Shown one piece after another: positions 7,004-13,243 of a stretch of DNA of 22,299 nt; positions within the stretch are counted from its first letter, which is position 1; each line of letters begins with the position of its first letter. The DNA is from Equadaptatus sp045642965. GTDB lineage: Bacteria; Synergistota; Synergistia; Synergistales; Synergistaceae. Location of the stretch: positions 1 through 22,299 of the forward strand of contig JAZUJX010000002.1 in the NCBI GenBank assembly GCA_045642965.1, in the 5' to 3' direction. A model generated the notes under the pieces. The model made no database searches and was not told the DNA's origin. It was given only the letters and a program-made list of their open reading frames with translations. The translations under genes were made by a program, and so were the position numbers.

Positions 7004-7012
7004 ATTATAGCA
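7004..7012 (-). promoter_or_regulatory. Orphan extended −10 element facing the hairpin repeats
   Basis: TGCTATAAT reads on the minus strand, identical to the element upstream of the hydrolase. No gene lies downstream before the terminator at 6517–6556. If active, it would give a non-coding RNA of roughly 450–480 nt crossing the three hairpin repeats. No −35 is visible. Confidence 0.3.
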
Positions 7013-7207
7013 TTTCCAAAAGAATTTACACTGCTTTTCTCTGCGTTTTTTCTAAGCGTTTTTACTGATTTTTCAGTAAGTATTTTGGCGGATTTCAGCC
7101 ATAATTTCAACCGCCATAAACAACGGCCTGGAATTTTCCAAGCCGCTGCTGCAATTCTTTGGTTCTTCCGCTGCAAAACTTACAGCTTCCCGCTTTTCGC
7201 TTGCGGC

Positions 7208-8041
7208 TTACAGCTTTATCAGGCAGTTTTTCTTTGCCCCGTTCTGCATTATGGTGATTTCTATCGTTGCGTGCGCTTCGCTGCTTTCAGCTATGTACTG
7301 CGCAATGTGACGATAATCGGTTTGCGACGTGTCTATTCTGTCTATGCTGTAAATAACGGTGCCCGTTCTGATTCCGAGATACCATGCGGCAGTGCCCTGT
7401 ACAACGCTGAGGGCTTTCATGTATCTGTGTTCGTCTCTGCTGCCGTCCGAGAGCGTAAAGCCTATTTTTTTCTGAAGGTCGACTATGCTTTCAGCCGTTC
7501 TGATATAGCCGCGCGTTCTTTCTTCTTTTATGTCGTTGTCAGGCTGTTCCACGCGCACGGTCGCCTCTGCCCTGCCAACGTCAACCAGATAGAGAACAGA
7601 AAATCCGTTGTGTACGTCCGCAACCTGCAGAGAGCTGACAGTATCGCCGAATTTGTAGAGCGTAGGGACAGATTTGTTGTGCCAATAGTCGTCTATGTAT
7701 TCAAGAGCCCTGCCCTCACCTTTTCTTTCGATCGTTTCAACAAGAAATTTGAGTTCTGTATCAAGTATGTCTTTGGCTTTCTGCTGATAGTCAGGCTTCG
7801 GGGTTTCAGCCGGCGCGGGTTTGGCAGGTTCGCTTTTGCTGGAATCCGCTATTGCCGCCCCGACGAGCAGTCCCAAAACGCCCGCCGCCACTATGGCTCC
7901 CGTGTTGTCGCTTTCGTGCCTATGGTAATGGTGATGATGATGGTGCCTGTCATTGATATGTATAATTCTGCTGTCCGCAAATGCCGGTGAGATTACTCCG
8001 AAACAGAATACAAAAATCAGTAACACAGCAATTTTTTTCAT
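7208..8041 (-). CDS. Secreted or membrane-anchored His-rich protein with PDZ-like C-terminus
   Basis: The protein has 277 aa. A clear signal peptide (residues 1–22, ending PAFA) is followed by a histidine-rich stretch, DRHHHHHHYHRHES, with six consecutive histidines at 33–38 encoded by mixed CAC/CAT codons. Next is a glycine-rich hydrophobic segment, GAIVAAGVLGLLVGAAIAD (48–66), and then a Pro/Ala/Lys linker. A globular part of about 190 residues follows. Its last 70 residues (ALSVVQGTAAWYLGIRTGTVIYSID … ATIEITIMQNG) look like a PDZ domain with the usual G-I-x-x-G-x-x-I-x-x-I-D core. The His cluster suggests metal binding at the cell envelope. GGGGGAAGAG gives a good ribosome site. The gene stands alone between two non-coding regions. 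The exact family is not recognised. Confidence 0.75.
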   Translation of the reverse strand: MKKIAVLLIFVFCFGVISPAFADSRIIHINDRHHHHHHYHRHESDNTGAIVAAGVLGLLVGAAIADSSKSEPAKPAPAETPKPDYQQKAKDILDTELKFLVETIERKGEGRALEYIDDYWHNKSVPTLYKFGDTVSSLQVADVHNGFSVLYLVDVGRAEATVRVEQPDNDIKEERTRGYIRTAESIVDLQKKIGFTLSDGSRDEHRYMKALSVVQGTAAWYLGIRTGTVIYSIDRIDTSQTDYRHIAQYIAESSEAHATIEITIMQNGAKKNCLIKL

Positions 8042-8113
8042 TTTCTCTTCCCCCTTGGCTCTTGAACGCAGCGCTTAAACTGCCTGATTTATTGCCCGCT
8101 GTCGTCAGTTTAC

Positions 8114-8142
8114 ATTTTAACACGGTATAGTGCAGCTGAACA
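8114..8142 (-). promoter_or_regulatory. Putative promoter of the His-rich protein gene
   Basis: On the minus strand, TGTTAAAAT (8114–8122) is an extended −10 with a 5/6 hexamer. TGTTCA at 8137–8142 lies at exactly 17 nt spacing as a weak −35. This gives a leader of about 65 nt. Confidence 0.45.
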
Positions 8143-8174
8143 GCAGAATTTGAAGAACTGTAAAGCAATTAAGA

Positions 8175-8203
8175 AGCCCCACTTTCGCGGGGCTCTATTT
8201 TTT
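8175..8203 (-). terminator. Rho-independent terminator of the alpha operon
   Basis: AGCCCC (8175–8180) pairs with GGGGCT (8189–8194), with one extra C–G pair inside and a TTTC loop. On the minus strand it is followed by TTCTTAATT. On the plus strand it is followed by TATTTTTT, so it may work both ways. It lies 100 nt past rplQ. It is the only T-flanked hairpin between rplQ and the next gene. Confidence 0.65.
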
Positions 8204-8227
8204 GGTTCGAACCGTTTTTTGTTAATT

Positions 8228-8326
8228 ATTAGTCAACCAGCTGGATTTTGTTGATACGAGAACCAGCCGCTTTCGCGTCTGTTTCTCGTATGTCCGTAAT
8301 CCAGATTAGTCAACCAACTGGATTAC
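8228..8326 (-). repeat. Direct repeat of the rplQ 3' end enclosing alternative hairpins
   Basis: The 20 nt covering the last codons and stop of rplQ (8305–8324) recur at 8228–8247 with one mismatch, again encoding IQLVD-stop. Between them lies a long hairpin: ATACGAGAA (8254–8262) pairs with TTCTCGTAT (8283–8291), continued by CAG/CTG and CGC/GCG around TTTC, with two mismatches. The arm GTAATCCAG (8296–8304) can pair either with CTGGATT at 8241–8247, extending that hairpin, or with CTGGATTAC at 8318–8326, a perfect 9-bp stem across the rplQ stop. The two foldings exclude each other. Confidence 0.75.
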
Positions 8327-8659
8327 GACCATAGGCGACGCATCGCCGGGGCGTGTTCCGAGTTTGACTATTCTTGTATATCCGCCGTTACGGTTGGCAT
8401 ATTTCGGACCAAGCTCGCTGAAGAGCTTGATTACCGCTTCTTTGTGCGGCATACGGGCGATAACAAGGCGGCGGTCGGTAAGTGTGCCTGATTTTGCTTT
8501 TGTAATCATTTTTTCGGCAACCTTACGAAGTTCTTTCGCTCTTGTTTCCGTTGTAACTATGCTGCCGGCCACAAAGAGACTTGCCGCCATGTTGCCGAGC
8601 ATTGCCCAGCGATGGGAACTGCAACGTCCCAGTTTTCTAAGTGCCATGCGGTGTCTCAT
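8306..8659 (-). CDS. rplQ: 50S ribosomal protein L17
   Basis: The protein has 117 aa, the normal bacterial length. It has the family start MRHRMALRKLGRCSSHRWAM and the central TTETRAKELRKVAEKMITKAK. L17 binds 23S rRNA near the exit-tunnel side of the large subunit. It is the last gene of the alpha operon and begins immediately after the rpoA stop (TAAATG), so it is translationally coupled. Its C-terminal codons are duplicated downstream of the stop. Confidence 0.98.
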   Translation of the reverse strand: MRHRMALRKLGRCSSHRWAMLGNMAASLFVAGSIVTTETRAKELRKVAEKMITKAKSGTLTDRRLVIARMPHKEAVIKLFSELGPKYANRNGGYTRIVKLGTRPGDASPMVVIQLVD

Positions 8660-9643
8660 TTATTTTTCCTCCTCTGTTTCTTTGTCTCCTGCAAGGTGAA
8701 GATCAAGCTTTGCAAGCTTTTCTTCGATTTCCTTAAGGGAAATTCTTCCAAGGTTGCGCGTCTTCATAAGGTCTTCTTTGCTCTTTTCAACAAGGTCGCT
8801 TATGAGGTGCACGCCTCCGCGAAGCAGACAGTTTTCGCTGCGGACGGAAAGCTCCAGATCGCGGACGGAACGTCCGAGCCAGGCATTGTCGCCTATCTGG
8901 TATGCTTTCGGTTTCGGCGTATTGTCGCCGCTGCCCAAATCTTCAATGTCGCTGCTTCCCGGACCGGCTATTGCCTCTACTATTGAGACGTAGTAGCTTT
9001 TGAGGATTCTGCCTGCCTGAACTATGGCGTCTTCGGCGCTGACCGTGCCGTTTGTCCATATTTCAAGGTTGAGACTGTCGTAGTCTGTACGCTGTCCCTG
9101 ACGTTTGTCAGCGATTTCGTATTTAACCCTTTCAACAGGCGAGAAGAGCGCATCTGTCTGAAGCGCGTCTGCCGGCAGCCACGCTGCGCGCGGTCTGTCA
9201 ATAGGCGCATAGCCTGTTCCGGTGCTTACGTAGATATCCATTGCAATGCGGGCACCTTCTTCAAGCGTGCAGATGTAGGCGTCCGGATTAGGGAATTCAA
9301 TATCCGCGTCCGGCTCAATATCCGCCGCCGTAACACGCTTCGGGCCGACTGCGTCGAGTCTGAGCGTTTTTACGGTATTTGAGCTGCAGCTGACTGCTAT
9401 ATGTTTAAGGTTTACAAGAAGTTCAATCACGTCTTCCTTTACGCCGGGAACCGTGCTGAACTCGTGAAGAACACCCTCTATGCGAACCGCAATGATTGCC
9501 GCTCCGGAGATCGAAGAAAGCAAAACGCGACGGAGTGAGTTTCCGAGCGTTACCCCGTAGCCTCTTTCAAGCGGCTCGATTGTTAATTTACCGTATGAGG
9601 GGGTAGACTCCTGCATTACGACATCGTAACGATCGTGCTCCAT
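8660..9643 (-). CDS. rpoA: DNA-directed RNA polymerase alpha subunit
   Basis: The protein has 327 aa. The N-terminal assembly domain (about 1–228) contains ERGYGVTLGNSLRRVLLSSISGAA, the dimer interface. An acidic/glycine linker (229–250) follows. The C-terminal domain (256–315) has LSVRSENCL, whose R268 corresponds to the Arg that contacts UP elements and activators, and TRNLGRISLKEIEEKL (helix-hairpin-helix). It initiates polymerase assembly and contacts promoters. It lies between rpsD (28-nt gap) and rplQ (no gap), as in most bacteria. Confidence 0.98.
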   Translation of the reverse strand: MEHDRYDVVMQESTPSYGKLTIEPLERGYGVTLGNSLRRVLLSSISGAAIIAVRIEGVLHEFSTVPGVKEDVIELLVNLKHIAVSCSSNTVKTLRLDAVGPKRVTAADIEPDADIEFPNPDAYICTLEEGARIAMDIYVSTGTGYAPIDRPRAAWLPADALQTDALFSPVERVKYEIADKRQGQRTDYDSLNLEIWTNGTVSAEDAIVQAGRILKSYYVSIVEAIAGPGSSDIEDLGSGDNTPKPKAYQIGDNAWLGRSVRDLELSVRSENCLLRGGVHLISDLVEKSKEDLMKTRNLGRISLKEIEEKLAKLDLHLAGDKETEEEK

Positions 9644-9671
9644 ACTAACCCCTTCCTTTCACTTGTTCGCA

Positions 9672-10298
9672 CTAACGTGCATAGAATTCGACGACGAGCT
9701 GCTCCTGGACAGGAACTTCAATCTGTTCGCGGACAGGCAGCGTTACGACCGTTCCCGTAAGCGCGTCGGCATTAAGTTCAAGCCATGCCGGAACTGCATG
9801 GGTCGCGGCGCTTTCAACGTTTTCCTTGATGACTGCGAGTTCGCGGCTGCCTTCCGCAACAGCGATCACGTCGCCCGGTTTAAGGATTGCGCTGGGGATG
9901 TCAAGCTTGCGTCCGTTAACGGTGAAATGTCCGTGGCGGACAAGCTGACGTGCCTGTGCACGGCTGACGCCGAAACCAAGACGGTAAACAATGTTGTCTA
10001 TGCGGCGTTCAAGAAGCTGAAGGAAGTTGTGACCCGTCTGTCCGGCAAGTCTTGCTGCTTCAGCGTAAATTGTGCTGAACTGTGTTTCGTTGAGGCTGTA
10101 GAAACGGCGAAGTTTCTGTTTTTCGCGAAGACGGAGTCCGTATTCGCTCAGTTTGCCGCGGCGTGTTCCGTGCTGTCCCGGTTTTGAATTGCGTTTTTTG
10201 AATGCGCATTTCTCGGTATAGCAGCGGTCGCCTTTAAGAAAGAGCTGGCAGCCTTCTGCACGGCAGAGGCGGCATACAGGTCCTGTATATCTGCTCAT
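9672..10298 (-). CDS. rpsD: 30S ribosomal protein S4, zinc-binding form
   Basis: The protein has 208 aa. It starts MSRYTGPVCRLCRAEG and keeps four cysteines in zinc-site spacing (C9, C12, C26, C31), marking the C+ form. The S4 RNA-binding domain is visible as RRIDNIVYRLGFGVSRAQARQLV and HFTVNGRKLDIPS. S4 is a primary 16S binder that nucleates 30S assembly and, in many bacteria, represses the alpha operon. AAAGGAGG precedes the ATG. Confidence 0.98.
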   Translation of the reverse strand: MSRYTGPVCRLCRAEGCQLFLKGDRCYTEKCAFKKRNSKPGQHGTRRGKLSEYGLRLREKQKLRRFYSLNETQFSTIYAEAARLAGQTGHNFLQLLERRIDNIVYRLGFGVSRAQARQLVRHGHFTVNGRKLDIPSAILKPGDVIAVAEGSRELAVIKENVESAATHAVPAWLELNADALTGTVVTLPVREQIEVPVQEQLVVEFYAR

Positions 10299-10319
10299 AC
10301 TTTGTTTCCTCCTTTAAAA

Positions 10320-10712
10320 CTACACGCGACGACGCTTCGGCGGACGGCATCCGTTGTGCGGGATCGGTGTTGCGTCACGAATGACGTTAATGCTGAGTCC
10401 TGCTGCCTGAAGGGCACGAATTGCTGATTCGCGTCCGGGTCCCGGACCTTTGACGATTACGTCAACTTCTGTGACACCATGTTCCTGGGCTGCTTTTGCT
10501 GCCTGGGCTGCTGACATCTGCGCTGCATACGGAGTTGATTTGCGTGCGCCTTTGAAACCGACGTTTCCGCCTGCAGACCATGAAAGCGCATTGCCCTGTT
10601 TATCCGTAAGCGTTACGATTGTGTTGTTAAACGTTGAATAAATGTGTGCAACACCGTAGCTTACGTTCTTCTTATCTTTGCGTTTACGAGTACGCTGTAC
10701 GCGTTTGGCCAC
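10320..10712 (-). CDS. rpsK: 30S ribosomal protein S11
   Basis: The protein has 130 aa. It has the family core GVAHIYSTFNNTIVTLTD, GFKGARKSTPYAAQ and the C-terminal DATPIPHNGCRPPKRRRV. S11 lies on the 30S platform near the mRNA exit and contacts S6/S18 and S21 positions. The gene sits 24 nt after rpsM and 21 nt before rpsD within the alpha operon. Confidence 0.98.
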   Translation of the reverse strand: MAKRVQRTRKRKDKKNVSYGVAHIYSTFNNTIVTLTDKQGNALSWSAGGNVGFKGARKSTPYAAQMSAAQAAKAAQEHGVTEVDVIVKGPGPGRESAIRALQAAGLSINVIRDATPIPHNGCRPPKRRRV

Positions 10713-10736
10713 TTGATATTCCCTCCCTGTAAAGCG

Positions 10737-11111
10737 TTATTTCGTAGCTTTTTTCTTGCCGGCAACCGTGCGTTTCGGTCCCTTGCGGGTGCGGGCGTTG
10801 GTTTTGGTTTTCTGTCCGCGGACAGGAAGTCCCTGACGGTGTCTGAGACCACGGTAGCTTCCGATGTCCATGAGACGTTTGATGTTCATTGCTCTCTCAC
10901 GGCGAAGGTCGCCTTCGAGAACGTAGTTTTCGAGTTCTGCGCGAAGTTTCTGTTCGTCTTCTTCGCTCATATCCTTGACGCGGACGTCAGGATTTACACC
11001 CGTTGCTTCAAGAATGCGGCTTGCGTAGGCAGGTCCGATTCCGTAGATGTAGGTGAGGGCGATTTCGATTCTTTTTTCGCGCGGCAGATCGACTCCGGCT
11101 AAACGTGCCAT
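10737..11111 (-). CDS. rpsM: 30S ribosomal protein S13
   Basis: The protein has 124 aa. It starts MARLAGVDLPREKRIEIALTYIYGIG and has the RGLRHRQGLPVRGQKTKTNARTR tail that reaches the A- and P-site tRNAs at the subunit interface. It is the first ribosomal gene after rpmJ, 6 nt downstream of it, and shares its transcript. Confidence 0.98.
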   Translation of the reverse strand: MARLAGVDLPREKRIEIALTYIYGIGPAYASRILEATGVNPDVRVKDMSEEDEQKLRAELENYVLEGDLRRERAMNIKRLMDIGSYRGLRHRQGLPVRGQKTKTNARTRKGPKRTVAGKKKATK

Positions 11112-11117
11112 AAGCTG

Positions 11118-11243
11118 TTATCTCCTTCCACCCTGGCGCTGTTTGTGACGCGGGTTTTTGCTGCAAATAACGCGTACGACGCCATGACGTTTGATTATTC
11201 TGCAAAATTCACAAATTGGTTTGACCGACGGTCTTACTTTCAT
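11118..11243 (-). CDS. rpmJ: 50S ribosomal protein L36, zinc-binding form
   Basis: The protein has 41 aa, starting MKVRPSVKPICEFCRIIKR. It carries the zinc-ribbon residues C11, C14, C27 and H33. Two arginines end it after the conserved KQRQG. The usual length is 37–38 aa, so it has a slightly longer tail. AAGGAGG lies 10 nt before the ATG. L36 binds the peptidyl-transferase side of 23S rRNA. The cysteine-containing form suggests growth is not severely zinc-limited, or that a zinc-free paralogue lies elsewhere. Confidence 0.96.
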   Translation of the reverse strand: MKVRPSVKPICEFCRIIKRHGVVRVICSKNPRHKQRQGGRR

Positions 11244-11290
11244 TTGTTGCAGACCTCCTTGAGAAATTCTTAATACTATAGATTTGTTTT

Positions 11291-11509
11291 TTATTTGTAT
11301 CTATATGTGATTCGCCCACGGGTCAAGTCGTATGGCGAAAGCTCCAATTGTACACGGTCACCCGGAAGAATCCTTATAAAATTCATCCGCATCTTTCCGG
11401 AAACATGGGCCAGTATTTTATGACCGTTTTCCAACTCTACACGGAACATGGCATTGGGCAGCGGTTCAACAACCTTACCCTTTACCTCAATTACATCTTC
11501 CTTGTCCAT
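11291..11509 (-). CDS. infA: Translation initiation factor IF-1
   Basis: The protein has 72 aa, the standard length, when started at the ATG at 11507–11509. GGGAGGT lies 11 nt upstream of this ATG. An in-frame TTG at 11519–11521 would overlap that ribosome site and is rejected. The OB-fold sequence MDKEDVIEVKGKVVEPLPNA … GHKILAHVSGKMRMNFIRILPGDRV is typical. IF-1 occupies the A site of the 30S subunit during initiation. The gene follows a broken KOW gene and precedes rpmJ by 47 nt. Confidence 0.97.
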   Translation of the reverse strand: MDKEDVIEVKGKVVEPLPNAMFRVELENGHKILAHVSGKMRMNFIRILPGDRVQLELSPYDLTRGRITYRYK

Positions 11510-11552
11510 GCAGTTTCTCAACCTCCCTGTTTGCAGGATACGCTGCCTTTGT

Positions 11553-11838
11553 TCAGACTGCTGGAATCTTACCGATCCGCCAGACGTTATCCGGGGTTCT
11601 GTTCCCGCAACCGCTCGGCAGCTCTTTAAGATTGATCTGCGTCTTGTGAAGGTGTTTCATGTTCTTTCATTCCGGACTGCGCATTTGCCAAAATCCGCGT
11701 CTGCGCCACCCGTTTTCGAATCACCTTCCGTGGCACTGCCACGAATAAATTTCCTGCGTACTTTGTTTGACGAACTTTTACAAGATCGCCGGGTCTGAAT
11801 TCCGCTGCGCTATTCTTCCCACGGAGTAAGTATCTCAA
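11553..11838 (-). pseudogene. KOW-domain RNA-binding protein (L14e-like, RplGB/YbzG type), frameshifted
   Basis: In this slot Firmicutes and relatives carry a ~95–105-aa KOW protein. Its N-terminal half is visible in one frame: FRPGDLVKVRQTKYAGNLFVAV, then ILANAQSGM. The signature KNMKHLHKTQINLKEL and tail RTPDNVWRIGKIPAV-stop are in the +1 frame. Switching frame at 11655–11670 gives a 94-residue protein with 22 residues between the KOW core and KNxxHL, as in the Bacillus protein. Without a shift, translation ends at 11626. No ATG follows the map stop; the nearest start is a TTG at 11836–11838 inside map, with poor ribosome-site spacing. Decay, a programmed +1 shift or a sequencing error are all possible. 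Confidence 0.65.
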
Positions 11839-12583
11839 CCCCGTTGTCCGTGACGAGCAGCGTATTTTCAAAATGCGCCGCGTCACTGCCGTCAGCTGTA
11901 ACGACCGTCCACTGGTCGTCCAAAGTTTTAACTTCTTCAGCGCCCGTCATTACCATTGGTTCAACACAAAAGGTCATTCTCGGTTTTATGACAAGTCCGC
12001 TGCCCTGTTTCCCGTAGTTGGGAACCTGAGGCGCTTCGTGCGGTCTCCTGCCTATTCCGTGACCGGCATAGTCCCTGACGAGACCGTAGCCCTGCGGTAT
12101 AACGGTCTGTTCAACCGCGTAACCGATATCTCCGAGTGTTGCCCCCGGTCTGACTGCCTTCATACCGTTGTGGAGAGACTGAAGAGTGATGTCGAGCAGC
12201 CGCTTGCGTTCATCACTGATTTGTCCAACTGCGTACGTACAGCAGGCATCGCCGAAAAATCCGTCTATGGAGGCTCCTGTATCTACCGTAAAGATGTCAC
12301 CCTCCTGGAGGATTCTGTCTTTTGAAGGTATTCCGTGAACCACCTCATTGTTGATTGAGGCGCATATCGTTCCTGGAAATGCTACCGGAACCCATGACAC
12401 TTTGTAATTCTTAAAAGCAGGTTTACCGCCTGATTTCCTGATAAGATCCTCGGCAGCCAGGTCCAGAGTCAACGTATCCACACCCGGCTTTACGAGGTCT
12501 CTCATCAGTTTAAGTATATCTGCTACAAGCTGTCCCGCTTTCCTCATTTTCACAAGGTCACGGTCGCTTTTGAAGGTTATCAT
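11810..12583 (-). CDS. map: Methionine aminopeptidase, type I
   Basis: The protein has 257 aa. All five metal ligands of the pita-bread fold are present: D101 (FTVDTGAS), D112 (FFGDACCTY), H175 (YAGHGIG), E208 (FCVEPMV) and E239 (HFENTLLV). The substrate histidine is H83 (VVHGIP). It removes the initiator Met from nascent proteins in the cytoplasm, using two divalent metal ions. There is no zinc-finger extension, hence type Ia. The ATG directly follows the adk stop (TAAATG), implying coupled translation. Confidence 0.98.
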   Translation of the reverse strand: MITFKSDRDLVKMRKAGQLVADILKLMRDLVKPGVDTLTLDLAAEDLIRKSGGKPAFKNYKVSWVPVAFPGTICASINNEVVHGIPSKDRILQEGDIFTVDTGASIDGFFGDACCTYAVGQISDERKRLLDITLQSLHNGMKAVRPGATLGDIGYAVEQTVIPQGYGLVRDYAGHGIGRRPHEAPQVPNYGKQGSGLVIKPRMTFCVEPMVMTGAEEVKTLDDQWTVVTADGSDAAHFENTLLVTDNGVEILTPWEE

Positions 12584-13228
12584 TTATCTTATGCCTTTGC
12601 TCTCAAGCAGATTCAGGACAGCATCCTTAGCTCCCGATGCGTCAATTTTGAGAAGAACGCCCTGTGAGCCGTAGTAATCGACTATGGGCGCCGTCTGCTC
12701 GTGGAATACGGCAAGGCGTTTGCGGATGACTTCTTCTTTGTCGTCATCGCGCTGAATGACCTCTCCTCCGCATTTGTCGCAGACACCTTCAACCTTTGCA
12801 GGTTTGAGCATCGTGTTGTAAATTTCCCCGCACGCCTTGCAAACTCTTCTTGAAGTAAGTCTGTTGACAACGACTTCGTCTTCAATCTCAAGCTCCACCG
12901 CCGCGTCGAGTCTCATGCCGAGTTTGTCAAGAAGTCTGCCCAGTGCTTCTGCCTGGGGCAGCGTTCTCGGAAAACCGTCGAGCATAAATCCGGCGATACA
13001 GTCGTTTTCCTTGAGGCGTTCCTCCATCATGTCAATTATGACCTGATCCGGAACGAGTTTGCCTGCGTCCATATAGGATTTCGCCAATTTTCCGAGCTCA
13101 GTGCCTTCTTTGACGTTGGCCCTGAGCATATCGCCCGTTGAAATGTGGGCTATCGGATATTTGGCTTTAATCGTTGCGGCCTGTGTTCCTTTGCCTGCGC
13201 CCGGGGCGCCTATAAGGATTATTCTCAT
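12584..13228 (-). CDS. adk: Adenylate kinase, zinc-lid form
   Basis: The protein has 214 aa. The P-loop is GAPGAGKGT (7–15), the AMP-binding region is STGDMLRA, and DGFPRTLPQA follows. The lid carries four cysteines (C130, C133, C150, C153), a structural zinc site typical of Gram-positive-type kinases. It interconverts ATP + AMP and 2 ADP. It lies in the classical secY–adk–map order, 15 nt after secY. Confidence 0.98.
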   Translation of the reverse strand: MRIILIGAPGAGKGTQAATIKAKYPIAHISTGDMLRANVKEGTELGKLAKSYMDAGKLVPDQVIIDMMEERLKENDCIAGFMLDGFPRTLPQAEALGRLLDKLGMRLDAAVELEIEDEVVVNRLTSRRVCKACGEIYNTMLKPAKVEGVCDKCGGEVIQRDDDKEEVIRKRLAVFHEQTAPIVDYYGSQGVLLKIDASGAKDAVLNLLESKGIR

Positions 13229-13243
13229 CTTGTTCAGTTCTTA

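Larger units (their letters stand above)
6353..7207. other. 855-nt gene-free region
   Basis: No convincing protein gene is seen on either strand; the short open frames here lack family resemblance and ribosome sites. The region holds the hydrolase promoter, a bidirectional terminator, a small hairpin, an AT-rich inverted repeat, three tandem hairpin repeats, and repeats of GCTTAATGCTTA and CTTACAGCTT (6945–6980, 7179–7214). It also holds an orphan extended −10 (TGCTATAAT, 7004–7012, minus). From 7013 to 7207 nothing else is recognisable beyond weak inverted repeats. Confidence 0.6.

Noticed and set aside
6756..7010. Plus-strand open frame over the tandem repeats
   Set aside because: Its repeated peptide (SCTSAALHAGR) simply reflects the DNA hairpin repeats; it has no ribosome site.
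6955..7176. Minus-strand 73-codon frame, rich in Lys and Ala
   Set aside because: It has no family resemblance and no convincing ribosome site, and the orphan −10 element lies inside it.
6980..7990. Plus-strand open frame of 336 codons
   Set aside because: It is antisense to the His-rich protein gene, which has a signal peptide, ribosome site and promoter; the plus reading has none.
8204..8213. GGTTCGAACC, resembling a tRNA T-arm and thus a possible tRNA or attachment-site remnant
   Set aside because: No acceptor, anticodon or D-arm pairing can be found around it; it is only a 10-nt palindrome between runs of A/T.
8241..8304. A short frame ending in RINKIQLVD as a functional second rplQ or alternative L17 tail
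   Set aside because: Only about 25 codons are open, there is no start codon or ribosome site, and rplQ already has its own stop. Treated as a repeat, not a gene.
11510..11521. Upstream TTG start for infA
   Set aside because: It overlaps the GGGAGGT ribosome site and would add four residues not found in IF-1; the ATG at 11507–11509 gives the standard 72 aa.
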